A stretch of DNA of 62,879 nt from JACRLV01 sp045863555 (GCA_045863555.1 BTUU01000026.1:1-62879), one strand, 5' to 3'. Shown: positions 52,230 through 62,103, numbered from the stretch's first letter. Numbers and translations: made by a program. The notes: a model not told the origin generated them from the sequence alone.

Positions 52230-55200
52230 ATGACGCTTCCCGTGAATTCCTGTCCCCCGGTCGAGGTCCTCGAAACGCTCGCGCTCGGGCGGTCGCCGGA
52301 GGACGGGTGGGCGGGGCATGTCGAGGGCTGTGCGACCTGCCGCAGCACGCTTGAGCGCATTCGCGACGACAACCGGTTTCTGAGCAGCTTTGCGAATGGT
52401 CTCGGGCTGCCGGCCCCCCCCGCCGCCGGGCCGACGGGCGCGGTGTCGATCCCCGGCTATGAGATCGTTCGCGAGATCCACCGCGGCGGGCAGGGAGTCG
52501 TTTACGAGGCGCTCCAGCTTTCGACGAAGCGGCCGGTCGCGGTCAAGGTGATGAAGCAGGGGCCGTTCGCGACGATCGCGGACCGGGCGCGGTTCGAGCG
52601 CGAGGTCGAAACGCTCTCGCGGCTGAATCATCCGAACATCGTCGCGGTGCACGACGCGGGGGTCGTGAGCGGCGTGCACTATTTCGTGATGAACTACGTC
52701 GACGGCGACGCGCTGGACGACGCGGTGGCGGCGATGCGGGAGCGGAGTGAGGCGAGCGTCGCGGCGATCGTCGACGTGTTCGTGCGGGTGTGCGACGCGG
52801 TGCATGCGGCGCACCTGCGCGGGATCATTCACCGCGACCTGAAGCCCAGCAACATCCGCGTCGACCGCGCGGGCGAGCCGCACGTGCTCGATTTCGGGCT
52901 TGCAAAGTCCACTGGCGTCGAGATGGACACGGCGATGACGCGGACGGGGCAGTTCGTGGGCTCGCTGCCGTGGGCGTCGCCGGAGCAGATCGAGGGCATC
53001 CCGGGCAAGGTCGACCTGCGAACGGACGTCTATTCACTGGGGGCGATCCTCTACCAACTGCTGACGGGCAGCCCGCCGATCGACATCGGCAGCAACCTGC
53101 GCGACGCGCTGGACCGGATCATGTTCCGCGAGCCGCAGCGGCCGAGCATCGTGCTTTCGAGCAGCGGCGGGCTGCGGCTGGACGATGAACTCGACACGAT
53201 CGCGCTGAAGTGTCTATCGAAGGACCGCGACCGGCGGTATCAGAGCGCCGGCGAGCTCGCGCGCGATCTGCGGCGCTACCGGGCGGGCGAGGCGATCGAG
53301 GCGAAGCGCGACAGCGCGATGTACGTGCTGCGCAAGACGCTGCGGCGCTACCGGCTGCGCGTGAGCGTCGCGGCGGCGTTCCTGGTCATGCTCGTCGCGT
53401 TCGCGGCACTGATGACCGTGCTCTACCAGCGCTCGGCGCAGCTCGAGCGCGACGCGACGAAGGCCGCAACCTCGGTGACGGAGCTGCTCGGCCGGAGCAA
53501 TGTCGAGCAGGGTCGCATGGCGGGCATGCTGGGTAACCTGGCCGAGGCCGAGCGGCTGCTGTGGCGCGAGCTGCTGGTGCACCGCGATTTTGACGGAAAG
53601 GGCGACCGCCTGAACGCGCCGCCCGGCCCCGTCGGCGTCTACTGGGCCCTGCTGGAACTGTACGGCAAGTTTCCCTGCCGGCGGACGCTGATCGACTCCA
53701 AGGTGGCCGCGCGCAATGCGCGGCTCGCCGACGACGGCGTGAACATCCTCACGGCCGAGCCGGGGGGACTCGTCTGGCGGATGGACGAGTTCGGCGTCGT
53801 GTCGGAGGGCATCCGCATTCCCGGCATCGAGGGCATGGTGCTCATCAGCCCGACCGGCAGGCTGTTCATCTCGCCGGAACCGACGCGGCTGCGCATCTGG
53901 CTGCGCGACAATCTCGCCGAGCCGGTGCTCACGCTTCCGCCGACGGTAACGAGCGATCTGGGCGGCGTCAGCTTCTCGCCGGATGGACGGCGGCTCGCGA
54001 TTCTCACCGACGGGCGCGCGGCCATCTGGACGGTGGAGCCGTTCGCGGAGGTCGCCCGGATCGGCGCGGCGGACGAACCGCTGGCGGCGATCGCGCTGTC
54101 GTCGCGCGGCGACCGGCTGGCGGCGCGGACACGGGCGGGCGAACTGCTGGTCTGGGATGTGGATTCGGGCGCGCTCGCGACGCGGGCGGGCGGGCCGGTG
54201 CCGCCGCGTATTCTCCACGATCGGGGCGGGCTGCTCTTCAGCCCCGACGATCGGCGCGTCGTGGATGCGTGGATCGACGCGCGGATCCGGATCTGGGACC
54301 TGGGCACGACGCCGCCGTCGGTGATTCAGTCGCAGGACACGCCGGGCGACTATCCCACGCTGAGCTTCGATCCAAGCGGCGAACGGTTCGCGATCGGCGA
54401 TGTCGGGGGGACGCTGCGGATCTACGATGCGCGCAGCGGCGCTCGGACCGCGACGATCGCCGCGTACGCCGGGCGGCTTCGCAACGCCTTCTTCACCGGC
54501 GATGGGCGCGGCATCTGGACTTGCGGCGACCGGGAGCTGCGGCTCTGGGACGTCTCCTCTGACGACGTGCGCATCCGCTCGATCGGCACCGACCAGTTTC
54601 ACGGCGTCGACGTGAGCCCGGATGGGGCGCGGATCGTCTGCGCCGGGAGCGACGGCGTGCTCCATCAGCTCGACGTGGGAACGCTGACGCCGACAACGGT
54701 CGATTTCGGAAACAGCGGCACGCTCGCGGCCGTGGCGGTCTCGCCCGACGGGCGCTGGACGGCGGCGGGCAGCTATGACAACGCGGCGTTCGTGTGGGAT
54801 GCGACGCAGCCGGGCGCGGCGCCGCGGCGCATCGAGCATCCGAGCCGGATCAGCAGTCTTCGCTTCGTGCCGCAGCGGGCGCAGCTTGCGACGGCCTGCG
54901 ACGACGGCCGCGTCCGCATCTGGTCGGTCGAGACGGGCGCGCAGGAACGCGAATATGCGGTCGACGAAACGCGCATCCCGGAGATCGACGTCGCGCCGGG
55001 CGGCGGGCAGATCGCGGCCGCGGGGCGCAGCGGCGTGCTGCACGTCATCGACCTGGAGCTCGGACGGATCGACCCGTGGACGCAGCCTTCGGAGCGGCCG
55101 CTGCGGGCCGTTCGATACTCGCCGGACGGCCGGTTTCTGCTGGCGGCGGGCGCGGAACGGACACTTCAGATCTGGGACGTAGTCGGGGTGCGGCAACTGG

Positions 55201-55583
55201 CAGCGCTCTCGGGTCACAAGCAGGAGATTTACTGCATCGACGTAGCGCCGGGCGGGCGGCTGGCGGCGACGGGCGACGCGGGCGGGGCGATCCGGCTGTG
55301 GGAGCTTCCGGGCGGCGAGCCGCTGGCGATCCTCGACGGGCACGGCGGGCCGGTGATGTCGCTGTGTTTCGCGCCGGACGGGCGGCGTCTTTATTCGGCG
55401 TCGACGGATCGGACGCTGCGCGAGTGGGATCTGGAGTATTTCCGGCCGCACCTCGCGGGACAGGTGCTCTCGCAGCTCCAGAAGCTCCCGGCGGCGCTGT
55501 CGGAATCGCCTGAGGCGACTGCGTGGAGAGAGTGGGCGGCGAAGATGGATGAGCGCATGCGGCGCGCGGACGCGGCCCGGTAG
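52230..55583 (+). CDS. Ser/Thr protein kinase with N-terminal anti-sigma-type zinc finger and C-terminal WD40 repeats
   Basis: From ATG 52230 the protein has 1,117 residues. Residues 30-37 (HVEGCATC) fit the HxxxCxxC zinc motif of anti-sigma factors. A complete kinase domain follows: glycine loop GGQGVVYEA (86-94), ATP lysine in VAVKVM (106), catalytic Asp203 in IHRDLKPSN, DFG at 221-223, and WASPEQ. A membrane helix (about 378-398, VSVAAAFLVMLVAFAALMTV) leads to an outside part with about eleven WD40 blades (residues 480-1090, for example LSGHKQEIYCIDVAPGGRLA). The sensory WD40 part is outside, while the kinase and zinc finger are in the cytoplasm. Adjacency to the sigma-factor gene suggests that the finger holds the sigma factor and that phosphorylation releases or activates it. 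It starts 201 bases after the sigma gene. Confidence 0.9.
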   Translation: MTLPVNSCPPVEVLETLALGRSPEDGWAGHVEGCATCRSTLERIRDDNRFLSSFANGLGLPAPPAAGPTGAVSIPGYEIVREIHRGGQGVVYEALQLSTKRPVAVKVMKQGPFATIADRARFEREVETLSRLNHPNIVAVHDAGVVSGVHYFVMNYVDGDALDDAVAAMRERSEASVAAIVDVFVRVCDAVHAAHLRGIIHRDLKPSNIRVDRAGEPHVLDFGLAKSTGVEMDTAMTRTGQFVGSLPWASPEQIEGIPGKVDLRTDVYSLGAILYQLLTGSPPIDIGSNLRDALDRIMFREPQRPSIVLSSSGGLRLDDELDTIALKCLSKDRDRRYQSAGELARDLRRYRAGEAIEAKRDSAMYVLRKTLRRYRLRVSVAAAFLVMLVAFAALMTVLYQRSAQLERDATKAATSVTELLGRSNVEQGRMAGMLGNLAEAERLLWRELLVHRDFDGKGDRLNAPPGPVGVYWALLELYGKFPCRRTLIDSKVAARNARLADDGVNILTAEPGGLVWRMDEFGVVSEGIRIPGIEGMVLISPTGRLFISPEPTRLRIWLRDNLAEPVLTLPPTVTSDLGGVSFSPDGRRLAILTDGRAAIWTVEPFAEVARIGAADEPLAAIALSSRGDRLAARTRAGELLVWDVDSGALATRAGGPVPPRILHDRGGLLFSPDDRRVVDAWIDARIRIWDLGTTPPSVIQSQDTPGDYPTLSFDPSGERFAIGDVGGTLRIYDARSGARTATIAAYAGRLRNAFFTGDGRGIWTCGDRELRLWDVSSDDVRIRSIGTDQFHGVDVSPDGARIVCAGSDGVLHQLDVGTLTPTTVDFGNSGTLAAVAVSPDGRWTAAGSYDNAAFVWDATQPGAAPRRIEHPSRISSLRFVPQRAQLATACDDGRVRIWSVETGAQEREYAVDETRIPEIDVAPGGGQIAAAGRSGVLHVIDLELGRIDPWTQPSERPLRAVRYSPDGRFLLAAGAERTLQIWDVVGVRQLAALSGHKQEIYCIDVAPGGRLAATGDAGGAIRLWELPGGEPLAILDGHGGPVMSLCFAPDGRRLYSASTDRTLREWDLEYFRPHLAGQVLSQLQKLPAALSESPEATAWREWAAKMDERMRRADAAR

Positions 55584-55638
55584 GAGCACTCATCCCCTGC
55601 CGAGCCGCGGCCGTGCGGAGCGCGTCACTCGCGCGGCA

Positions 55639-56358
55639 TCAGCACGTCGAGCCGAACGCACCGAGCAGCGTGGCGAGGTCCTGGAGGTCGACGTCGCCGT
55701 CGCCGTCCGTGTCGCCGTCGTCTGTGCCTGCGCCGGAGGACGTGCCGAAGCTGCCCAGCAACGTGGCGAGGTCCTGCAAGTCGACGTCGAGATCGCCGTC
55801 CGTATCGCCGATACAGCCGCCGCCGGTGAGCATGTAGGTCTCGAAGCCGTGGCGCCAGCCACCGTCACCGAGGGGGGAGGCCAGCAGGAAGAGCGGATCG
55901 GGGTAGAACGGCGGTCCCTGGTCCGGCGCGCGATAGGTGCCGTACATCCAGACGCCGGTTCCGGTGCCCTGCGTTTCGAGGACGAACACGTCGCCCGACG
56001 CAAGGTTTATGTTCGAGCCGGTCATATCGACGAAGATCATCTCCTCGCCGTCGACCTGCTTGGTCACGAGTGTTTCGAAGAGGACCGGGTTGAGGTTCCA
56101 GGTGGGCCCGGAGCGGATGCGGACATTGAACGTCGCCCCCGGCGCACCCTGGATCATGTTCACGCGCACGCCTTCGAGCTGGCCGCTCAGGCCGCAGGTG
56201 ATCTGCTGCTGCCATTGCAGGAAGTCGGCGTCGAGGTTGAAGCTCGCATTGGCGCCGCCCGCGGCGGTGAGCGGGCTGACCTGGTCGAGCTGCCCGATCT
56301 GGGCGTGGGCGGCGGCGGCGAATGCGAGTGCGGCGATGCAGACTGCGGTGCGCTTCAT
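55639..56358 (-). CDS. Secreted protein with tandem dockerin-like repeats
   Basis: The 239-residue protein has a signal peptide (MKRTAVCIAALAFAAAAHAQ; GGAGG stands 6 bases before the ATG), a beta-rich domain of about 160 residues (IRSGPTWNLNPVLFETLVT) that I cannot assign, and two almost identical dockerin-like modules (DGDLDVDLQDLATLLGSFGT and DGDGDVDLQDLATLLGAFGS) ending in FGSTC. The near-identity of the two modules at DNA level points to a recent internal duplication. It is exported. It converges with the WD40 kinase, 55 bases apart. Confidence 0.8.
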   Translation of the reverse strand: MKRTAVCIAALAFAAAAHAQIGQLDQVSPLTAAGGANASFNLDADFLQWQQQITCGLSGQLEGVRVNMIQGAPGATFNVRIRSGPTWNLNPVLFETLVTKQVDGEEMIFVDMTGSNINLASGDVFVLETQGTGTGVWMYGTYRAPDQGPPFYPDPLFLLASPLGDGGWRHGFETYMLTGGGCIGDTDGDLDVDLQDLATLLGSFGTSSGAGTDDGDTDGDGDVDLQDLATLLGAFGSTC

Positions 56359-56595
56359 GATGTGCCTCCAGCGAAAGAAACGGCCGATTCTCGAGATGAA
56401 AACCCTCGTGGTTTCTTTTATCCGAACCAGCCGTAAAAAGCCAGGTTATTTTCCGCGGTGGGCAGATCGACGGATCGGTCTTATTCAAACTGGGCAATCG
56501 CACGGCCCGAGTTATTCCGACGGGCCGCTCATCTGCCCGCCAGGCCGCGCACAACGGACCTCGCGGCGGGCGTCGAGGACGAGTCCGGCGGACGA

Positions 56596-57522
56596 TCAGC
56601 GGGCCGGTGCATTCGACCCTCCGATGAATCGCTCGCGTTCCTGCGCCTCGGTCCAGGCGTCTCTCAGCACCTGTCGGACGGTGCCGATGACCATCAGGAG
56701 CCAGACGCTTGCGAGTCCGATCGCGATCACGCCTGGAAGTGCAACGACCGCCGCCCAGCGGGCTGCCTTCGCGGCACCGCCGCCGAGCGCGAGCACAACC
56801 GCCGCGATGAGAAAGCTGATCTGCGCCGCGCGCACGAATGTCCGCACGGTGCGGGTATGGGTTGGGGGCACCCTGTCTTCGCAATCATCGAAGACGGCGT
56901 CCAGCAGCCGTGAGAACTCGCTCAGCGGTTGGAGGATGATCGCGGGAACGAGACCGCCGATCGCACCGCCGGCGATTGCGCCGAGCAGGTGGAGAACCTG
57001 CGTTTCCGGCGCCCCCTTGGTTGAAGTGCCCCACACGGACAGGAGGATTCCGACCGACATTGCGCCGAGGATCGGCGCGGCCAGGGGAATCGCCGCCAGA
57101 AAGCCGACGAACCCCGATGCGGCTGAGGCGACGGCCGGCAGTGCGTCCACCTGCATTTCGGCGACCGCAATCACCGCAATAACCGTGGACAACACGGCGA
57201 CCGGCAACATCAAGACACCGAGCCACGGAGCGGCCGGGAGCGCTGCGGCGCCGAGCAGCGTGACGATGATCGTGATCGCGAATGCGGTGACTCCGGTCCG
57301 CATTTTCCGAATCTGCACGCTGGTCAGCCGCCGCAGCGTCGTGACGCGCGTCGACTCCGAAATTGCAGCGCCGCACTCGGGGCAGTGGGCGGCGGCGGCG
57401 AGGCCGCGAAGGCAGTAGTTGCACCCCTGGCAGCGCACCCACCCGATGACGATGCCGTCCGCGCCGACGGGGCGGTAGGGGTCAATGTCCGGATTGCGGC
57501 GCGCCGCAGGGCCATCTGCCAT
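56596..57522 (-). CDS. Multi-pass membrane protein with N-terminal zinc ribbon
   Basis: From ATG 57522 (MADGPAARRNPDIDPYRPVG) the roughly 308-residue protein carries a zinc ribbon at residues 27-51 (CQGCNYCLRGLAAAAHCPEC) followed by about seven membrane segments (TGVTAFAITIIVTLLGAAAL, LGVLMLPVAVLSTVIAVIAV, ISFLIAAVVLALGGGAAKAA and others). It has the same layout as the protein at 20537-21748 but is not obviously its copy. I recognise no named family and can give no function. The 237 bases downstream of it, before the dockerin gene, hold no gene. Confidence 0.72.
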   Translation of the reverse strand: MADGPAARRNPDIDPYRPVGADGIVIGWVRCQGCNYCLRGLAAAAHCPECGAAISESTRVTTLRRLTSVQIRKMRTGVTAFAITIIVTLLGAAALPAAPWLGVLMLPVAVLSTVIAVIAVAEMQVDALPAVASAASGFVGFLAAIPLAAPILGAMSVGILLSVWGTSTKGAPETQVLHLLGAIAGGAIGGLVPAIILQPLSEFSRLLDAVFDDCEDRVPPTHTRTVRTFVRAAQISFLIAAVVLALGGGAAKAARWAAVVALPGVIAIGLASVWLLMVIGTVRQVLRDAWTEAQERERFIGGSNAPAR

Positions 57523-57654
57523 CGAGATTTCCAACTCGCGACCGACCCGCGCGCCGCGGAGGCTCTATCGCGGCAGGTATCCGGTCCGTCTGCGTCAGTG
57601 TACGCGAGGCGCCGCGGCCGGTTCTTTCCGGGCGGCGGCGGGGCAATAGGAAGA

Positions 57655-57692
57655 TTCGGGGCCGCATCTCCCGAAGGCGATGCGGCCCCGAA
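57655..57692 (-). terminator. Hairpin downstream of the citrate synthase gene, likely terminator
   Basis: TTCGGGGCCGCAT (57655-57667) pairs exactly with ATGCGGCCCCGAA (57680-57692) around a 12-base loop. It lies about 40 bases beyond the gene's stop codon and is followed on the minus strand by TCTTCCTATT, a weak T-tract. Confidence 0.6.
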
Positions 57693-57730
57693 CGGTCGAA
57701 TCCTCGCGCGCCGGCGCGATGATGAGCCGA

Positions 57731-59020
57731 TTACTTCCGCTTCTCGACCGGCAGCCACGAGCGCTGCGTCGCGCCGGTGTAGATCTGGCGCGGGCGGTTG
57801 ATGCGGCCGTGCGGGTTCAGGTTGCACTCGCGCCAGTGGGCGATCCAGCCGGGGACGCGGCCGATGGCGAACATGACGGTGAACATGTCGGTGGGGATGC
57901 CGATCGCGCGCATGATGATGCCGCTGTAGAAGTCGACGTTCGGATAGAGCTTGCGCTCGACGAAGTACGAGTCCTTCAGGGCGACTTCCTCGAGCTTCTT
58001 GGCGATTTCGAGGAGCGGGTCCTTGATACCCAGCTTGCTCAGCACCACGTCGCACTGCTTCTTGATGATCTGGGCCCGCGGGTCGAAATTCTTGTAGACG
58101 CGGTGGCCGAAGCCCATCAGCTTCGTATGGGCGTTCTTGTCCTTGACCTTGGCCATGAAGGTGTCGACCGACTCGCCGCCGTCGCGGATCTTTGTGAGCA
58201 TGTCGATCACTTCCATGTTCGCTCCGCCGTGCAGCGGCCCCCACAGTGCGCACACGCCGGCCGCGACCGACGCCCAGAGGGTGGCCTTCGCGCTGCCCAC
58301 CATCCGGACCGTGGACGTTGAGCAATTCTGCTCGTGGTCGGCGTGGAGGATGAACAGGACTTCCATCGCCCTCACGATCTCCGGATCGGGTTCATAGTTC
58401 TGGTACGGCTTGCTGAACATCATGTGCAGGAAGTTGGCCGTATACCCCAGGTCGCTCCGCGGATAGATCATCGCGCGGCCCTTGTGCTTCTTGTACGCGG
58501 CGGCCGCGATCGTCCGGACGCGGCTCATCAGGCGGGCGGCGAACTCTTCCGTCTTGGAATCCTCCCACGTGTGGTAGAGCGCGGGCTCGAAGCAGCCGGC
58601 CGCGTTGATCATGGCCGAGAGAATCGCCATCGGCGGAGCGTTCTGCGGGAAACCGCCGAGCGTGTGCTTCAGGTCCTCATGGATGAACTGGTACTCGCGC
58701 ATGTGAGCGCGGAAGCTTTCGAGCTGCGGGGGCGTCGGGAGTTCACCGAAGATGAGCAGGAACGCCGTCTCGGCGAAGGTGGCTTTCTCGGCGAGTTCCT
58801 CGATCGGGTAGCCCCGATAGCGAAGGATGCCCTTCTCACCGTCGATGAACGTGATCGCGCTTTCGCAGGCGCCGGTGTTGCCGTAGCCGTCGTCCAGCGT
58901 GATGGCGCCCGTCTTGGCCCGAAGGGTTGAGATGTCGATGCCGGCTTCGTTTTCCGTGCCGACCGTCACCGGCAGTTCGTAGGTCTTGCCCCGATACGTG
59001 AGTGTCGCGGTTTCCGCCAT
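57731..59020 (-). CDS. gltA: Citrate synthase
   Basis: This 429-residue enzyme condenses oxaloacetate with acetyl-CoA at the entry of the TCA cycle. Catalytic residues are visible in family motifs: His in LHADHEQNCSTSTVR, His in GPLHGGANMEV and Asp in LYPNVDFYSG. The N-terminal extension with GDGYGNTG-like sequence (LDDGYGNTGACESAITFIDG) marks the large, type II form found in many Gram-negative bacteria, which is often regulated by NADH. The adjacent MmgE/PrpD gene raises the possibility that it serves a methylcitrate pathway, but the motifs alone cannot decide between citrate and 2-methylcitrate synthase. Confidence 0.93.
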   Translation of the reverse strand: MAETATLTYRGKTYELPVTVGTENEAGIDISTLRAKTGAITLDDGYGNTGACESAITFIDGEKGILRYRGYPIEELAEKATFAETAFLLIFGELPTPPQLESFRAHMREYQFIHEDLKHTLGGFPQNAPPMAILSAMINAAGCFEPALYHTWEDSKTEEFAARLMSRVRTIAAAAYKKHKGRAMIYPRSDLGYTANFLHMMFSKPYQNYEPDPEIVRAMEVLFILHADHEQNCSTSTVRMVGSAKATLWASVAAGVCALWGPLHGGANMEVIDMLTKIRDGGESVDTFMAKVKDKNAHTKLMGFGHRVYKNFDPRAQIIKKQCDVVLSKLGIKDPLLEIAKKLEEVALKDSYFVERKLYPNVDFYSGIIMRAIGIPTDMFTVMFAIGRVPGWIAHWRECNLNPHGRINRPRQIYTGATQRSWLPVEKRK

Positions 59021-59082
59021 TTGCCACCTGCCTGCTATCTACCGGCCCGATCGGCGCGACGCCGCGCCCCCGTATTTGCACT

Positions 59083-60435
59083 CTAGATGGTCTCGAACTC
59101 CAGCAGCTTCGCCGGATCATCTATCTTATCGAACGAAAGCGAAAGATTGATGATGCGGTCCATGGTCGCATCGCTTACCACGCCGCCCGCGAGCTTCTTG
59201 AACTTGCCGATCACCTCGTCGTCGGTCATCGGGTTTCCGGCGTGCCCGCGCGGGTACGTGACCTTCCGGCTGACCTTCCGGCCATCCTTGAGCGTGATGA
59301 GGATGTTATTCGGAATGCCGTCGGGGTACCCCGCGTTGCATTCCGCCGTCTCGACGATCTTGATCTTGTCCAGCAGTCCCAGGACCCTGGCATCCTTAAT
59401 TTTCGCGTCCGTGAACGACTCACGCGTCACATCGCCATCTAGCAAGGCGCATGCCATGCAGAAGCCCATGCTGTGGTCGGCGGTCTCCCGGCTGGTCGGC
59501 CGCCACTTTTCCGGCTCGCTGCCGATGATGCTCACGGCGGCCTCGAAGCTCTCCACGAGGATCGACTGGATGCTCTCGGCGTCGCCGACCTCCCGCCGGA
59601 GCTGGAGGCAGGCATCGATCGCCGACTGGGAGTGGTATTCGGCCGGCCAGAATTTGATGTAGGTCTTTCGGATCATCCAGTCGTCCGCGCCCTTCGCCCA
59701 GGCGACGTCGAAGGGGCCGGTGACCATTTTGAACAGGCCCTTGGGCCCTTCGAAGATCTCGTTGGGGCCGGTCATGCCCAATTTCGCCAGTCCGGCGGCG
59801 AAAACGCCGTTTCGGGCGGCATTTGAGAACGCGCAAGCCTTCCAGTCGGAAATCTGGCCGGTGCGGGTCTGGCGGGTGGCGAAATTGCAGACGCCGGCGA
59901 GGCCGAGGGCGTGGACAGTTTCGTCGGTCGACAGGCCGTAGAGTTTGCTCGAAAGGAGCGCGGTCGAGAGCGCGCCGTAATAGACGTGGTCCCAGCCATG
60001 TGCGCGAAGTGACGCAGCGTCGCAGAGGCGGCACTGGAGCTCGTAGCCCAGGGCGATGGCCGTGACGATCTCCTGGCCGCTGGCCCTGGTGACCTGTCCG
60101 ACGGCGATCGCGGCGGGGATGTTGTCGCTGGGGTGGGCGGGTTCCTTGCTGAGGTAGGTGTCGTTGAAATCGAGGTAGCGGACGAGAGCGCCGTTGGTGA
60201 ATGCGGCTAAATCCGGCGTGGTACGGTGTTTAGAGCCGAAGAGGTTCGCCCCGCCGGGCTGGGTGATGCTCTGGGCGACGGTCCGGGTGACCTTGCCGGG
60301 GCGGCTTTTCCAGGCCCCGAGGGCGCACCCGATCGAATCGAGGATGCGGCGGTTGACCTCGTGGACGACTTCCTTGCCGAGCTTGTCGAAGGATGCGGCC
60401 TTGGCCCACTGGGCCACCGTATGCGCGAGCGCCAT
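59083..60435 (-). CDS. prpD: MmgE/PrpD-family protein (2-methylcitrate dehydratase-like)
   Basis: The 450-residue protein matches the MmgE/PrpD family: RRILDSIGCALGAWKSRPG near the N-terminus, FTNGALVRYLDFNDTYLSKE around residues 79-98, and ARQTRTGQISDWKACAFSNA followed by RNGVFAAGLAKLGMTGP. PrpD dehydrates 2-methylcitrate in propionate breakdown. The citrate synthase gene follows on the same strand after about 60 bases, so the two could be a methylcitrate pair, yet no PrpB, PrpC or propionyl-CoA gene is nearby and related iminodisuccinate or aconitate-isomerase-like functions exist. The function stays provisional. Confidence 0.82.
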   Translation of the reverse strand: MALAHTVAQWAKAASFDKLGKEVVHEVNRRILDSIGCALGAWKSRPGKVTRTVAQSITQPGGANLFGSKHRTTPDLAAFTNGALVRYLDFNDTYLSKEPAHPSDNIPAAIAVGQVTRASGQEIVTAIALGYELQCRLCDAASLRAHGWDHVYYGALSTALLSSKLYGLSTDETVHALGLAGVCNFATRQTRTGQISDWKACAFSNAARNGVFAAGLAKLGMTGPNEIFEGPKGLFKMVTGPFDVAWAKGADDWMIRKTYIKFWPAEYHSQSAIDACLQLRREVGDAESIQSILVESFEAAVSIIGSEPEKWRPTSRETADHSMGFCMACALLDGDVTRESFTDAKIKDARVLGLLDKIKIVETAECNAGYPDGIPNNILITLKDGRKVSRKVTYPRGHAGNPMTDDEVIGKFKKLAGGVVSDATMDRIINLSLSFDKIDDPAKLLEFETI

Positions 60436-60534
60436 GCTGTCTCCCTGATGAAACGCCGGACCGGCGATTGTAGAGAAACGCGCAGTGGATGCAACCGGTG
60501 GAAGTACGGGCTCGCGTCAGGGCAGGCGCGGTCG

Positions 60535-62103
60535 CTACGGGAGGAAAATCACCTGCACCGAATCGGCGGGCAGCTCGACGCCGCCGACATCCGCCTTGTA
60601 CGTCTCGACGGCGTCGCTCGCATCGCTGATGCGGCGCAGCTCGGCCGTGCCGCTCCGGCCCGCGAAACTGCACCCGAGCACCTGGTCGGTCGGATTCGCA
60701 ATCAGGACGGCGACACGGCCGGAGGTCGATCGCCCGGCGATGGCGTAGATCGTGCCGGCGCCGCTCGTCGAAACGCTGACGTCGTACCGTACCGAATATG
60801 AATTGGCGAATTCTGACCAGAACGAGAACGCGAGGGCGCTCGCCTTCTTGCGCCCGTCGCCGCCGAGCAGGCCGTAGAACTCGACGTTGTCCGCCTCGGG
60901 ATCGCGGCCGCGGTAGAAGGTGCTCACGGGGACTCCGTGATTCTGCAATTCGATCCAGCACGCGCTGATGATTGCTGCGCCGCGCCCGCCGTCGCGCAGC
61001 GCCACGGCTTCCTCCGCATCGACGCCGCCCGCGCGGGTGTCGGTATTCCATTCGGTGATGTGGCTTTCCGTCGCGGTGTATCCGTGCGCGTCGAGCTGCG
61101 CACGGAACCACGCCGTGGCGGTCGCGATCGAGGCCGGGTCGTTCGTGTAGACATGCCAGCTCAGAAAGTCGAGCGGCACGCCGGCAGCCTGGCAGTGGTC
61201 CAGCAGGCCCGCAATCCAGGTCTGGCCGCTGGGCGACGCGAATGCGGCCGAGGTGACGCCCGGGCCGCCGATCTCCAACTCCGGATACGCGGCTTTGAGG
61301 GCGATCGCGGCCTGGGCGAAGAGGTCGTAGAACGCCACGGGGGTTGAATCCCAGAAATGCGCGGCGTCGGGTTCGTTCCAGATTTCGACATAGCGGACGG
61401 CGTTGCGACCCCAGCGCGCGGTATCGGTGTAGTGGCCGACGACGTGGACGGCCGCCGCGATCCAGTTCGCGACGTTGGTCGGCGCTCGCGGGTCGGGTGC
61501 GGGATAGCCGATGCCGGTGCTCGCGGAGTCGCCGATTCGGAGATAGACGTCGAATCCGCCGGCGACGATGGGGGCGAAATAGGCGTCGCTGTCGGAGAAG
61601 TCGTAGGAGGATTCGAGCGACGGATCGGCGTTCTGATCCGGGTAGATCGTCGCCATATCCAGCGGACCGTTGAAATCGTGCGTGCGGACGAGGGTCACGC
61701 CTAGCGCCTGGTACTCGCCCGTGAGATCCGTCTGCGTGAAGTCGACGGGCAACCCCAGCGGTCCCGCGTTGACGCCGAGCAGCGGACGAATCGGTTCGGA
61801 ACTCGGACCCGCGGCGAGCGAGAGTGTATGCGTGACCGTTCCGGTGCTCGCGTCGGGCAGCGCCTCGGCGGAGGTTGCGTCGTCGGTCGTCGAGTCCGCT
61901 GTGCCGGTCGGCTCACCGGCCGCGGATTCGCTGCCCGAGGGGGCGGACTCCTCCCCGCCGGCGCCGGTCTCGATTCCCGCGGTCTGCGTGTCGTCCCCGT
62001 CGGCGACGGTCCCGGTGGTCGGCGAGCATGACCCGCCCGTGACGAACGGCAGGATCGAAAGGGCAGCGAGCCATCCGGCCGCGGAACGGAACATTCGGGG
62101 CAT
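60535..62103 (-). CDS. Secreted GH39-like glycoside hydrolase
   Basis: The 522-residue protein starts with a signal peptide ending in GGSC (Cys26, possible lipid anchor) and a low-complexity linker rich in serine, threonine, glutamate and glycine (residues 27-85). The rest is a TIM-barrel-like glycosidase of the GH39/clan-A type: the acid/base glutamate lies in YVEIWNEPDAAHFW, and a second glutamate, the likely nucleophile, in SHITEWNTDTRAGG. GH39 members are beta-xylosidases or alpha-L-iduronidases; the substrate is unknown here. It is divergent from queF, 143 bases apart. Confidence 0.82.
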   Translation of the reverse strand: MPRMFRSAAGWLAALSILPFVTGGSCSPTTGTVADGDDTQTAGIETGAGGEESAPSGSESAAGEPTGTADSTTDDATSAEALPDASTGTVTHTLSLAAGPSSEPIRPLLGVNAGPLGLPVDFTQTDLTGEYQALGVTLVRTHDFNGPLDMATIYPDQNADPSLESSYDFSDSDAYFAPIVAGGFDVYLRIGDSASTGIGYPAPDPRAPTNVANWIAAAVHVVGHYTDTARWGRNAVRYVEIWNEPDAAHFWDSTPVAFYDLFAQAAIALKAAYPELEIGGPGVTSAAFASPSGQTWIAGLLDHCQAAGVPLDFLSWHVYTNDPASIATATAWFRAQLDAHGYTATESHITEWNTDTRAGGVDAEEAVALRDGGRGAAIISACWIELQNHGVPVSTFYRGRDPEADNVEFYGLLGGDGRKKASALAFSFWSEFANSYSVRYDVSVSTSGAGTIYAIAGRSTSGRVAVLIANPTDQVLGCSFAGRSGTAELRRISDASDAVETYKADVGGVELPADSVQVIFLP

